Assembly (NCBI GenBank): GCA_036924085.1 | Contig: JAVGWX010000019.1 | Span: 11,828,196-11,892,195, forward strand | Length of the DNA stretch: 64,000 bases | Source of the DNA: Ariolimax columbianus | Taxonomy: Eukaryota; Mollusca; Gastropoda; Stylommatophora; Arionidae | Direction of reading: 5' to 3' | In this document: piece by piece, positions 54,869-64,000 of the stretch | How positions within the stretch are numbered: position 1 is the first letter of the stretch | Layout: every line of letters starts with the position of its first letter | Program-made: the position numbers and the translations under genes | The notes under the pieces: generated by a model | What the model was told of the DNA's origin: nothing | Seen by the model: only the letters and a program-made list of their open reading frames with translations | Databases searched by the model: none

Positions 54869-55402
54869 CGAGGCGTGTTCAAATGAAATCAGACCTAACT
54901 GCACAAAGTGAACATACTTACGATGTGCATGATGACGTCACTTTAAGTGTAAAACAACACAAACAATCCAACAAATTCCAAAATGTAATTGTTCCTCGTC
55001 TCATAGTTTCCTCGGCAGCCCGTTGAATACACAACGGGTGTGATACGGAATCCGTCCAGAGTTGATCAGCGAGCGGTGATTCCGTTTCTAACTGATGAAG
55101 GATGTCCACCAGTTGACATTCATCGCATAATGGAGGCAGGGTGTAATGACAAAGTGTGTCGAAGACAACAGCGAAGATCTGGACAACGATGTTTAAGGAA
55201 GGACGTGAATTAACTAAAGATCTTCCGAGACCAGGTCAAGCGCCTATTGTGAGAAAATATTAGTCAGAGGACAATGCCATTTTGCAAACTTTACAGTTTG
55301 TATGATCTGAAGTGATTATACCTGAATTGTTATCATCATGCACATCGTACGTATGTTCAGTTGGTGCAGTTAGGTACGGTTTCATTTGAATACGCCTCAT
55401 AG
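54869..55402. mobile_element. Second foldback mariner element (non-autonomous)
   Basis: Terminal repeats CGAGGCGTGTTCAAATGAAA (left, ~54871) and the inverse TTTCATTTGAATACGCCTCA (right, ~55399) are flanked by TA on both sides. The left part (to ~55235) carries the mariner transposase start in broken frames (VDQRAVIPFLTDEGCPPVDI). The right ~95 bases are an inverted copy of the first ~95 bases of the left end, including the GTACGATGTGCATGATGA region. The catalytic domain is absent. Confidence 0.88.
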
Positions 55403-55760
55403 TAGATTTGTGGGTGGTTTTATTCTCGCGGTTTATTACGCATTGGAAATGTGTGGTTCTGGGGTACCGAGTCCACTCTCCTTCCTGCACCATCCCACCC
55501 CTATGATTTTTCTTTCTCAACCACGACTTAGCCAGCAGTAGAACCTGTACACAGTATTTGATGGTGCTCCAAAGGTTCTTTTCATCATGTCAGACGATAG
55601 TAATTGTAGTTTGAAAAAAGGAATGCTACTATAGTCCATAACGGTAACGAATTTGACTCGTAAGATCAATTCGGGCAGAGAAGCGTCTTCCACAGTATGT
55701 ACAAGGAAAGCAAGGATCGTCTGCGGCTGCGCAAGGTGTGGCGCGTCTTCTCAAACTCTG
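55403..55760. other. Unassigned intergenic DNA
   Basis: No gene recognised. Confidence 0.5.
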
Positions 55761-55763
55761 AGT

Positions 55764-56042
55764 CTATAACCTATCAGCATTCAGTATCTCCTTTGTCTGT
55801 ATTCCATGCTTAATCATGTCCCTCCATGTAACACGATCCATGGCGTCCTGTTCCCATGATTCCAAATCGATGCCTGCGTCATTTATATATTCCGCTTGCA
55901 TACATCCTTGTACCGAAGTAGTGGCCGGCCACGAGATATTTTCCCCCATCTGTAATTCTCCATAGCGAAGAAGTTTTGGTATTCTGCCAACATCCATCCT
56001 CTGAATGTGTCTCAGACATCGGAGCCTTCGAAGACTAAGCAC
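55764..56042 (-). pseudogene. RTE-like LINE C-terminal fragment (family C-like, copy C4)
   Basis: A minus-strand frame of 92 codons encodes LRRLRCLRHIQRMDVGRIPK, LLRYGEL and DVCKRD-like spacing replaced by GCMQAEYINDAGIDLESWEQ, then DAMDRVTWRDMIKHG. This is the LRWLGHV.RM...RIPK.LLYGEL...GID...WE..A.DR..WR segment before the zinc finger of RTE-like LINE proteins. No stop is seen within the fragment, but both ends of the element are missing. Confidence 0.85.
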
Positions 56043-56245
56043 GGACAGGATTGTGACGGTGCTAATATTAGTGTCAAATGAGGCTCGTCAACTGGGTTTT
56101 CCCCTTCATTAACACTTGGAGGTGTCCCTACATTGATTGTGCGAAATGTGCAAATGGTTTTTAGTTTGGATTCTCTCCATAACGAACAAAGAAAAAGGCT
56201 ACTATTGTAGTAGCTCCGTTTGAGGGCGATCACATTGATGTACTT
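56043..56245. other. Short unassigned spacer
   Basis: Nothing recognised. Confidence 0.4.
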
Positions 56246-56540
56246 ACAGAGGGACTGTTGTTGCTGAATTCCCACAATGAGCATAATTAATCGTTTATGC
56301 GCCTGAAATGGACGTTAAGTTGTTGGTTACTATAGCTTTACTCATATCTTGAGCGTGCTCATGAAGTTGGATCATTATGCAGTTGTACTAAGCTTAGCTT
56401 TATTTGCGTGTAGCTCACTACTATTGGGATCACGGCATTCTTTAAACTCGTTAGCCAGACTGACAGTAAACAGTATGTTTCCATGGATAATTTGGTGGAA
56501 GGCAGGTGGAGGCTTGGCTAGTATATTTTGTCTGACCGTG
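56246..56540 (+). mobile_element. Dispersed element T, copy D
   Basis: Diverged copy with TTGTTGCTGAATTCCCACAA, TATGCGCCTGAAATGGACGT, TCATATCTTGAGCGTGCTCA, GGGATCACGGCATTC and CTCGTTAGCCAGACTGACAG. It runs without a gap into the 38-bp array at about 56541. Confidence 0.82.
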
Positions 56541-57228
56541 ACTAAAAATGTCGAATGAGTATGTTTTGCCCGATCAAGAATATCATTGTCCGATCAGTTA
56601 CGCGTTGGCAAACACTGACTAACATTGTCCGGTCAGTGTGCTTTGCCCGGCCCTGATTAACATTTTCATATCAGTATGTTTTGCCCGATCAAAAATATCA
56701 TCGTCCGATCAGTACGCTTTTACAAACATTGACTTTCATTGTCCGATCTGTACGCTTTGACAAACACTGACTCACATTATCCGGTCTGTGTGCTTTGCCC
56801 GGCCCTGATTAACATTTTCATATCAGTATGTTTGGCAAGTCAAACTAACATTGACCAGTCAGTATGTTTTACACGACCCTGACTAACAGTGTCTAATCAG
56901 TATGTTTTACACGACTCTGACTAACAGTGTCCAATCAGTATGTTTTACACGACTCTGACTAACAGTGTCCAATCAGTATGTTTTACACGACTCTGACTAA
57001 CAGTGGCCAATCAGTATGTTTTACACTACTCTGACTAACAGTGTTCAATCAGTATGTTTTACACGACCCTGACTTACAGTGTCCAATCAGTATGTTTTAC
57101 ACGACCCTGACTAACACTGTCCAATCAGTATTTTTTACACGACCCTGACTAACAGTGTCCAATCAGTATGTCTTACACGACCCTGACTAACAGTGTCCAA
57201 TCAGTATGTTTTACCTGCCCAAACGTTA
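56541..57228 (+). repeat. 38-bp minisatellite forming the tail of element T copy D, about 18 copies
   Basis: Units read CAGTATGTTTTACACGACCC then TGACTAACAGTGTCCAAT. The first few, nearest the element, are more diverged (GCCCGATC, ATCATTGTCCGATCAG). It shares CAGTATGTTTT and CCCTGACTAACA with the 36-bp array on the minus strand at 25757-26757. Confidence 0.95.
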
Positions 57229-57720
57229 GTCTGCTATCTCTACTGGCTGGCAATCGGAGGTGCCTGCTGTAGTAATTGATTTTAAATATTGAGGCTGCTA
57301 GCTCCCACTATACAATACGATCTTTAGCCCTCTCTTCGCGTGCTCAGAAGGTTGCAGTGGTTCTCTTATTTCATTCCCGACTGACATTCGGGTGATTACT
57401 GATAGAACTGTGCCTTATTTCATTTTTCTCATAAAATAAATGAACTACTGGCTCGCGTGAGACAACTACCGAAGCCTGAAGGGGAGACTATTCATCTTGG
57501 GCTTATATAACAACTGGCGAGCCACTTTAATTTTTCAGGACGATCAACTGGCAGGGACGAGGTCACATCACGCATCGCACACCCATACAATTATGAAGAA
57601 GTTGCAGCTTGAGTAGAATGAGAGCGAGGAAGATGGATGTGTGGTAGAGAAGATGTCCTGAAAATGCTGAGCTCATCCGACGTTAAAAAAACAACTCGAT
57701 TAATAGCTTTAAATCATTCA
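57229..57720. other. Unassigned spacer
   Basis: No gene recognised. Confidence 0.5.
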
Positions 57721-57721
57721 T

Positions 57722-59575
57722 CTTGATAGTTGAGGGATATAGTGTTTGGGTAGTAGAGTGTTTAGGTAGTAGAGTGATATAGTGTTTGGGTAGTTGAGTG
57801 GTATATTGTTTAGGTAGTTGAGTGGTAAAGTGTTTGGGTAGTTGAGTGGTAGAGAGTTTGGGTAGTAGAGTGGTAGAGAGTTTGGGTAGTTGAGTGATAG
57901 AGTGTTTTTAGTAGTAGAGTGGTAGAGTGTTTGGGTAGTTGAGGGATAGAGTGTTTGGCTAGTTGAGTGATAGAGTGATTGGGTAGTTGAGGGATAGAGT
58001 GTTTGGGTAGTTGAGTGGTAGAGTGTTTGGGTAGTAGAGTGGTAGAGAGTTTGGGTAGTTGAGTGATAGAGTGTTTTTGGTAGTAGAGTGGTAGAGTGTT
58101 TGGGTAGTTGAGTAGTAGAATGTTTGGGTAGTTGAGTGTTTTGGTAGTTGAGGGATAGAGTGTTTGGCTAGTTGAGTGATAGAGTGTTTGGGTAGTTGAG
58201 GGATAGAGTGTTTGGGTAGTATAGTGGTATAGTGTTTGGGTAGTTGAGTGATATAGTATTTGGGTAGTTGATTGGTAGAGTGTTTGGGTAGTAGAGTGGT
58301 AGAGTGTTTGGGTAGTTGAGTGATATAGTATTTGGGTAGTTTGGTGGTAGAGTGTTTGGGTAGTAGAGTCATAGAGTGTTTGGGTAGTTGAGGGATATAG
58401 TGTTTGGGTAGTAGAGGGATAGAGTATTTGGGTAGTAGAGTGCTAGTGTGTTCGGTAGTAGAGTGGTAGAGTGTTTGGGTAGTAGAGTGGTAGAGTGTTT
58501 GGGTAGTTGAGTGGTAGAGTGTGTGGGTAGTAGGGTGGTAGAGTGTTTGAGTAGTTGAGTGATATAGTATTTGGGTAGTTAGGTGGTAGAGTTTGTTGGG
58601 TAGTAGAGTGATAGAGTGTTAGGGTAGTTGAGGGATAGAGTGTTTGGGTAGTAGAGTGATAGATTGTTTGGGTAGTAGAGTGGTAGAGTGTTCGGTAGTA
58701 GAGTGGTATAGTGTTTGGGTAGTAGCGAAATGTAGTGTTTGGGTAGTTGAGTGGTAAAGTGTTTGGGTAGTTGAGTGATAGAGTGTTTTATGTAGTAGAG
58801 TGGTAAAGTGTGTGGGTAGTATAGTGGTAAAGTGATTTGGTAGTTGACTGATAGAGTGTTTGGGTAGTAGAGTGGTAGAGTGTTTGGGTAGTTGAGTGGT
58901 AGAGTGTGTGGGTAGTAGAGTCGTAGAGTGTTCGGTAATAGAGTGGTAGAGTGTTCGGTAGTTGAGTGGTAGAGTGTTTTAGAAGTAGAGTGTTCGGTAG
59001 TATAGCGTTAAAGTGTTTGGGTAGTAGAGTGGTAGAGTATTTGGTAGTAGAATGTTAGAGTATTTGGGTAGTTGAGTGGTAGAGTGTTCGGCAGTAGAGT
59101 GGTAGAGTGTTCAGTAGTAGAGTTGTAGAGTATTCGGTAGTAGAGTGGTAGAGTGTTTGGGTAGTAGATTGGTAGAGTGTTCGGTAGTAGTGGTCTGGTA
59201 GTAGATTAGTTCACTAGTCGGGTATTATAGTGGTAGGGTGTTCGGTTGTAGGGTGGTAAAGTGTTCGGGTTGTAGAGTATTAGAGTATGAGGAAGTAGAG
59301 TAGTAAAGTGTTCGGGTTGTAGAGTAGTAGAGTATGATGATGTAGAATGGTGAAGTGTTCATATAGCACATTAGTAGAGTATTCAGGTAGAAAAGTGGTA
59401 GAGTATTTGCGTAGTAGAGTGGTAGATTAACATAGTTGCAGTGTTCGGATAGTTGAATGGCAGAGTGTTCTGATATCATGGTGGTAAAGTATTCGAGTAG
59501 TAGAGTCATAGAGTGTACGTGTAATATTTTTGCATAGTGTTCAGATAGTAGAGTGGCAGAGTGTTCGCACATCAT
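57722..59575. repeat. Minisatellite, ~24-bp unit, about 75 copies
   Basis: Units read GTAGTTGAGTGGTAGAGTGT then TTGG, with alternating GTAGTAG/GTAGTTG and GGTAG/GATAG variants, and shorter ~20-bp forms (GTTCGGTAGTAGAG) after 58440. The right end (59225-59575) is strongly diverged. This is the longest tandem array in the window, lying between element T copies D and E. Confidence 0.95.
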
Positions 59576-59619
59576 ACAGCAAACGAAAGCTCTAGATGCA
59601 GAGCACCACATGTGATTCG

Positions 59620-59950
59620 GTTGTTGTTGCCGTTGAATGCCCACAATTAGTATGTTTACTCTTTAATGCGCCCTGAAAAGGACGATAAGTGGCGGGTAGC
59701 TTTTCTCACATCCCGAGCATACTGATGAAGGTGGACCGCGGTCCTGCAGGTGGTTGTGCTATGTTTAATTTCATCTGCATGGTGATCAGTACTACGAGGA
59801 TTACATCGATCCATATCTCGTCAGCCAGGCTGCCTTGAAAACAGCCTGTTTCCAGGTAACGCTATATGGGAGTAAATGTGTGGTCTTGGTGAGTGTATTT
59901 TACCTGACCCTGACTCGACGTCCTGGACAGTATGTTGTGCCTGACTGGAC
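59620..59950 (+). mobile_element. Dispersed element T, copy E (1-2 tail units)
   Basis: The cleanest copy: TTGTTGTTGCCGTTGAATGC, CCACAATTAGTATGTTTACT, CGCCCTGAAAAGGACGATAA, GGTGGACCGCGGTCCTGCAG, TTCATCTGCATGG and CAGCCTGTTTCCAGG. The tail holds about one and a half units (TTTTACCTGACCCTGACTCG; CAGTATGTTGTGCCTGAC) up to about 59945. Confidence 0.85.
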
Positions 59951-61964
59951 TATCGTTTCAGTTCCGCCTCTGATAATGTAACACACGAGTAACTAACTTC
60001 ACGTGTATTGTTGTATGCCAATTTTGTTGGAAGATTTATATTTCATATCCAATCCATTGCTACACGGTTCTCGGAGTAAACATAACTTATTTTGTTATAG
60101 CCGCGCAGTAGAAGCTTATTGTATTAAATTATCATTACATGACACATCATATTTTAAGATGGTTTTGTATTCTACATAACGCTAGGTGTCCACACAATTT
60201 CTGAAGTCAGCATTTTTTATTCCATCCATTCTGGCTTACACTTTTGCCATTTCCCAGAGATTTCTTCTCACACATCTCATTAGTGTTTCTTTTATGTGGC
60301 TCGGATGGGGGAAGTAACTGTTATGTTGTTTATAATAATGGACTTCACGGCACACCAGGTATACCCATAGTTTATCATTCTCACTCTAAAACTGGTGACG
60401 GGTTGTAGATACCGATGGTGCCTATAGCTCATTGGTTGTTCACACTTCTCATCCGTAGTATCTGGTACCCTAGTTCGCTAAAATCTTGTTCGATTTTAAA
60501 CATCTGCAGTCTGTGGGTTGCTGATTCATCTATAGCGATGATGTCGACTAAACGACTGCAATTGATAGACTTCAAATTGTCACTCCTATCCACATCCTGT
60601 CTGTCGATCATTGGTTATTGTGAAGGGTGTGTGTGTGACTTCTGTTGTGGCACTGAACCCCATCATGACCAACACAGTGTATCCAAACCAGCTCATGCAG
60701 GTTTGAATCTTCTACAGATGTCATCCACGCATGTCTTTGCCTGGCCGTCTGTACCTTCTAAAGGTTTTGTTTGTGTTCTCGTCTCGCTGCGGTATCTGAC
60801 CATACCCATTTTCAAATTTTGATTAAACTCAACCTTAATCATCTTTTACATTTTGTTCATGTTTTTTTCCATTACCTTCTAAAGTAAGCATTGTGGATTT
60901 GAAGCAATGACTGCCACTGTTAAATAGGTATCAGATAGTCATCTCAGTGCTATATATACTGTATACCTCCCCATTCTCATACTAGGAGTTGATCTTGTGT
61001 ATGCCCCGCTCTGCTCAGCGACAACTTGACCTCTCGCTCTATCCGAGAAGTCCCAACCATATATATCTTTGTATATCACTGATCCATCAATATATATATA
61101 TATGATGGCATCACTATACTGATTGTTATCATTTATCACCCTGATAACCTTGCGCTCTGTCCTCCCTGTGCACCACTCTCTGCATTCCCTGTTTAGGGTT
61201 ATGATAACTCTGCGCTAATGTGTTATTATATCGCCAGTGTGAATCCATATCCATCTTTTCTCCATTAATTATCGTCTCAATTGTTGCAACCTGTCCAATT
61301 GTTCTTCCTGCTAGAGCCATCCAAGACTCTCATCTCTTGATTGTTGATCAATTGATGGACGTAACTTGAATACGTTGATGTTGCCAGAAGCATATCCTGC
61401 TGCATTCTTCTCTAACCAAATCTATCCTGACGATTTGAATCTCAGTTTGTGGCGTCCACTAGTAGGATTTATAGGGCTGATGAATAAAGGTTCCTTGCCG
61501 TTACTGTCACCACTAAATGTTCATGGTAGTTGCAAGCTTTTATTTAACATAACATGGCCAGTGCCCGTTTGCACTGACTTATATATATATACTATTGTAA
61601 CCACTTCCACATTATCCTAGAGAACTTCAATTGTATGAACAATATATGCTAGTGCGACCGGTTCATTCATCAAATGTTAGCGGAGCCTGGACAGATCATT
61701 CAAAAGCTTACCAAAAAAACACATAGGTTTTTACAATAATTGAGTTGCATCGACAGTACGATTGAGCAACTTGAAGTCACATTCGGAAGTCAACATTGAA
61801 GATGTGACAGGTGAAGAAATTGACATGAACGATGATGATTTTCAAAGATGACATCGGAAATTAATGATGACCAACACAAATAATTTTATTTAAAACACAA
61901 AAACACCTTTTCACCAAAAAAACACCACTTTTTTTTTCTAAATAACACTCATGTAGTCCCAACA
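59951..61964. other. Long unassigned interval
   Basis: About 2 kb with no recognised gene. Short TA tracts lie near 61090 and 61580. A 135-codon plus-strand frame (60415-60822) and a 60-codon minus-strand frame overlap. Neither has a domain. Confidence 0.45.
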
Positions 61965-62228
61965 GAGACTGCCGCGTAGCGCAGTAGTTAGCGAGCTAGC
62001 TTCGCATCTGAGTGGTCCTGGGTGCATGCCCCAGTTGAGGCAGAATTGTTTTTCAGACCACAAGTGATCCCGGGTTGACTGAGCCTTAAATTGGTACCGG
62101 TTCAGTCCAGGCAGTAAAAGCGGCGAGGGAGAGGAGATGGCTACCGCCCTCATATAGCCGATCTTTTGAAATGTGAGATCGCTAACACCTCACACCCCTA
62201 CGGCAGTAATGCAATGGGTTACTTTTTT
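61965..62228 (+). mobile_element. tRNA-derived SINE, family S1, copy 2
   Basis: A box GCGCAGTAGTTAGCGAGC lies at about 61978 and B box CTGGGTGCATGCCCCAG at about 62018. The central motif GAGCCTTAAATTGGTACCGG is followed by GTAAAAGCGGCGAGGGAG, GAGATCGCTAACACCTCACA and a GGGTTACTTTTTT end. Same order as the copy at 53902, with no pentamer expansion. Confidence 0.9.
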
Positions 62229-62332
62229 AAAGTCGAAAAAATTTTATAGACAAAAAATATCTTAATATAAATAAAAGTTTCAATCAAAAAAAAGTTTATT
62301 TTTTAATATTTACTATTTCCTTCATTCGAAGT

Positions 62333-62625
62333 ATGGTCGGCACTACGTCTTGTGCCGAATACATTTCCAGGCAGAAAATAAGTTGGTTTGGTCATCTCAT
62401 GAGAATGCACCCTCATCATCTTCCACTGATGGCTTACAATGCTGGGAGATCTGGCTACAAGGCAAGGGGGCGGCCGCGTGGTAGGTGGATAGATGACACT
62501 AGAGTGATTGTGCAACGACAAGGGCTCACATTCACCGACGCAAGGCACCTAAAGCAGGATAGACGATTCAAGCTCCCCACGTCTATAAACGGCACAATTG
62601 GAAATAAAACTAATTTACTTTTTCC
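62333..62625 (+). pseudogene. RTE-like LINE C-terminal fragment (family E)
   Basis: The frame carries ISRQKISWFGHLMRMHPHHL, PLMAYNAGRSGYKARGRPRG and RWIDDTRVIVQRQGLTFTDA then RHLKQDRR. It matches the pattern of the WFGHV.RM....A......G...RGRPR.RW.D..R....G.......A.DR..WR end of RTE-like proteins. It differs in sequence from families C and D, so a third RTE-like lineage is represented. Truncated on both sides. Confidence 0.85.
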
Positions 62626-62739
62626 TTCGAGAAAAATAAAAACAATGACATGTCTTACAAGATTCTGAACGTATGCTCTCGTGATCTTAATGACGATATC
62701 GAAACCACGCGGCCAGTTAACACATTTTCTGTCGCAGTA

Positions 62740-63005
62740 GGTTTTTTTTTTCTTTTCGTTCGCATTATTTTCTCTATTCCCCAAGGCGGGTGTGCGTTAC
62801 TCTGTGGTTTTTATTTTGCGCCTGTCGGTCCAGTGGATCCGACTTCAGCATGCATTTTATGTAAGGGTTTGCTTCCTCCTGCATTTTCTAAGGGTTTGCT
62901 TCCCCGGGATAACGGTCGGTGCTGTGATGGGGATCGAATCAAGCACCTTCTGGTTGTGAGCCGTGCCACTTAACTACTAGACCACGCCGTCCCGCAGTGG
63001 GTTTA
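62740..63005 (-). mobile_element. tRNA-derived SINE copy, minus strand
   Basis: Read on the minus strand from about 63000, it begins GGGACGGCGTGGTCTAGTAG (A box TGGTCTAGTAGT) and has GCTTGATTCGATCCCC (B box) at normal spacing. The anticodon-loop position holds CTCACAA (CAC, Val-like), but the anticodon stem does not pair properly. A body follows and ends in an A-rich run at about 62740-62760. It is not a functional tRNA gene. Confidence 0.75.
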
Positions 63006-63639
63006 AGTAGCATGTTTTATATCCTAGAGCGAGCGGGAGAAGGTTGGTTCAGACACCCTCTTTCCTTGCTGTAGTGCAATGCTAGCCTTCAATGTTTGAT
63101 CATCATTATAGGGACCATAATGTACATACCCACCTCGCTGACGAGGCCACTTAATACTGAATGTGTTCAGATACACACCCATGATAAGAAAGGATGTACG
63201 TCACTTTATTCTAGTGAGTTCCTGACGAGAACGACTCAACGTCCCATATAATCGGTAATAACACAATGTCTCTCAATCGCTGCCTGATCGATGAACTGTT
63301 GATTGCGTTTCCAAGATGCACTGACAAGACATCACTTTTAAAGTTATTTGAAATCTGGATTAAATTTCTTAATGAAATATGACATCTTCTTCAAGTAGAT
63401 TTCACGTGTGCGGACACTTTTGTTTCTCAAGTCCCTCAGAAATCTTAAGAACAGCAATATAACTTAGGTTTATGATTTGAGAAATACGTTCTTCACAACA
63501 TAAAATAAGTTTTGATCTCTTTTTCTTCCATATTTGCTTGACAAAGTTGTAATAACATGGAGTCATGGCTGCTTCTTTATTTTTCTTTGGCTTTTCTACA
63601 TAAATGGGTGATCGATCCTACGTCCAACCATCCACATAC
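63006..63639. other. Unassigned intergenic DNA
   Basis: No gene recognised. Confidence 0.5.
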
Positions 63640-64000
63640 GCGTCATTCACAACTTACTCGGCCTGTTACAGTGCTTTCATTATTTTTTCCCCCTTTCGGT
63701 CCTGTGCAACACAAAGCATGCATTCAGTTCGAGTGTGCATCCCGTCAGTGGACAGATGCGACACAATCTGATGTTGGTTAGATGTGCAGTTTCGCTGACC
63801 GCATAATTAATCAGACCAGTGGCAGAGTGGTTGCGATGGCTTGCTTCTATCGATACATGTACCACGTCATGATTTGGTTACGCTGTACTTTGGTTTATCC
63901 AGCCGTAAATGGACAAATGATTTTAAAAATTGTTGTTGGTTGGGTGAGTAGTTTGACTGGCCGCATAAAGGAACATCTCAGTGGTAGAATGGTTGTGAAT
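63640..64000 (+). repeat. Tandem SINE-like unit, ~158-bp period, cut by the window edge
   Basis: CCAGTGGCAGAGTGGTTGCG at 63819 recurs as CTCAGTGGTAGAATGGTTGT at about 63977. GTTGGTTAGATGTGCAGTTT and GTTGGTTGGGTGAGTAGTTT precede them at the same spacing, as do GACCGCATAA and GGCCGCATAA. TATCCAGCCGTAAATGGACA near 63896 resembles the central motif of the SINEs. The A-box-like GTGGCAGAGTGG suggests tandemly joined tRNA-derived units. Confidence 0.6.

Noticed and set aside
60415..60822. 135-codon plus-strand frame
   Set aside because: No domain, and the opposite strand is also partly open. Composition gives no coding signal that I can see.
62930..63000. Functional tRNA-Val gene on the minus strand
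   Set aside because: A and B boxes are present but the anticodon stem does not pair and a SINE body follows. It is a tRNA-derived SINE head.
1..64000. A host gene with introns or a defence or biosynthetic gene cluster
   Set aside because: Every recognisable protein segment belongs to LINEs or mariners. No conserved cellular exon was found by reading translated frames, though short exons could be missed without a database search.

Overview
The window looks like repeat-rich, gene-poor DNA from an animal, most likely a lophotrochozoan and probably a mollusc. That placement rests on recognising the retroelements (an RNase H-bearing Jockey/I-like LINE, RTE-like LINEs with a C-terminal CGRDCHSRIG zinc finger, CR1/L2-like tails, tRNA-derived SINEs, mariner elements). 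It is an inference from families, not a species identification. I find no bacterial or viral gene organisation and no host gene I can name. Most long open frames are either retroelement remains or artefacts of tandem repeats whose period is a multiple of three.

Layout: 1-8.7 kb is a run of minisatellites (periods 61, 17, 53, ~32, 30, 50, ~75 and ~34 bp) with one dispersed element and one LINE tail. 8.7-17.7 kb holds unassigned DNA, an RNase H LINE copy (11.4-13.1 kb), an antisense RTE-like LINE piece (13.8-14.8 kb) and SINEs. 18.4-22.6 kb is mostly tandem arrays around one CR1-like tail. 22.9-30 kb carries an RTE-like fragment, a SINE whose internal 29-bp segment has become an array, a 36-bp array joined to a dispersed element, and a 50-bp array. 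30-39 kb has a CR1-like reverse transcriptase inserted into a minisatellite, a long GT tract, a second SINE copy with the unexpanded segment, a decayed RNase H LINE and LINE C-termini. 39-41 kb is a mariner cluster (one foldback element, one transposase pseudogene). 44.7-48.2 kb is mainly 28-, 35- and 27-bp arrays. 51.4-53.9 kb holds the best preserved element, a LINE with reverse transcriptase and RNase H split by one nonsense codon. 53.9-64 kb has SINEs, a second foldback mariner, and two dispersed elements bracketing 38-bp and 24-bp arrays.

The most interesting pattern is that two unrelated dispersed elements each carry a short segment that is single-copy in some insertions and expanded to about 18-27 tandem copies in others. 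The elements are a ~280-bp element with a 36-38 bp tail unit (five copies) and a tRNA-derived SINE with a 29-bp internal unit (two copies). This gives a visible route from mobile element to minisatellite. Several arrays also show higher-order periodicity (476 bp = 17 x 28; 150 bp = 3 x 50; ~124 bp = 4 x 31). By rough addition, tandem arrays occupy about a quarter of the window. All coordinates of repeats and element edges are read by eye and are approximate to some tens of bases.
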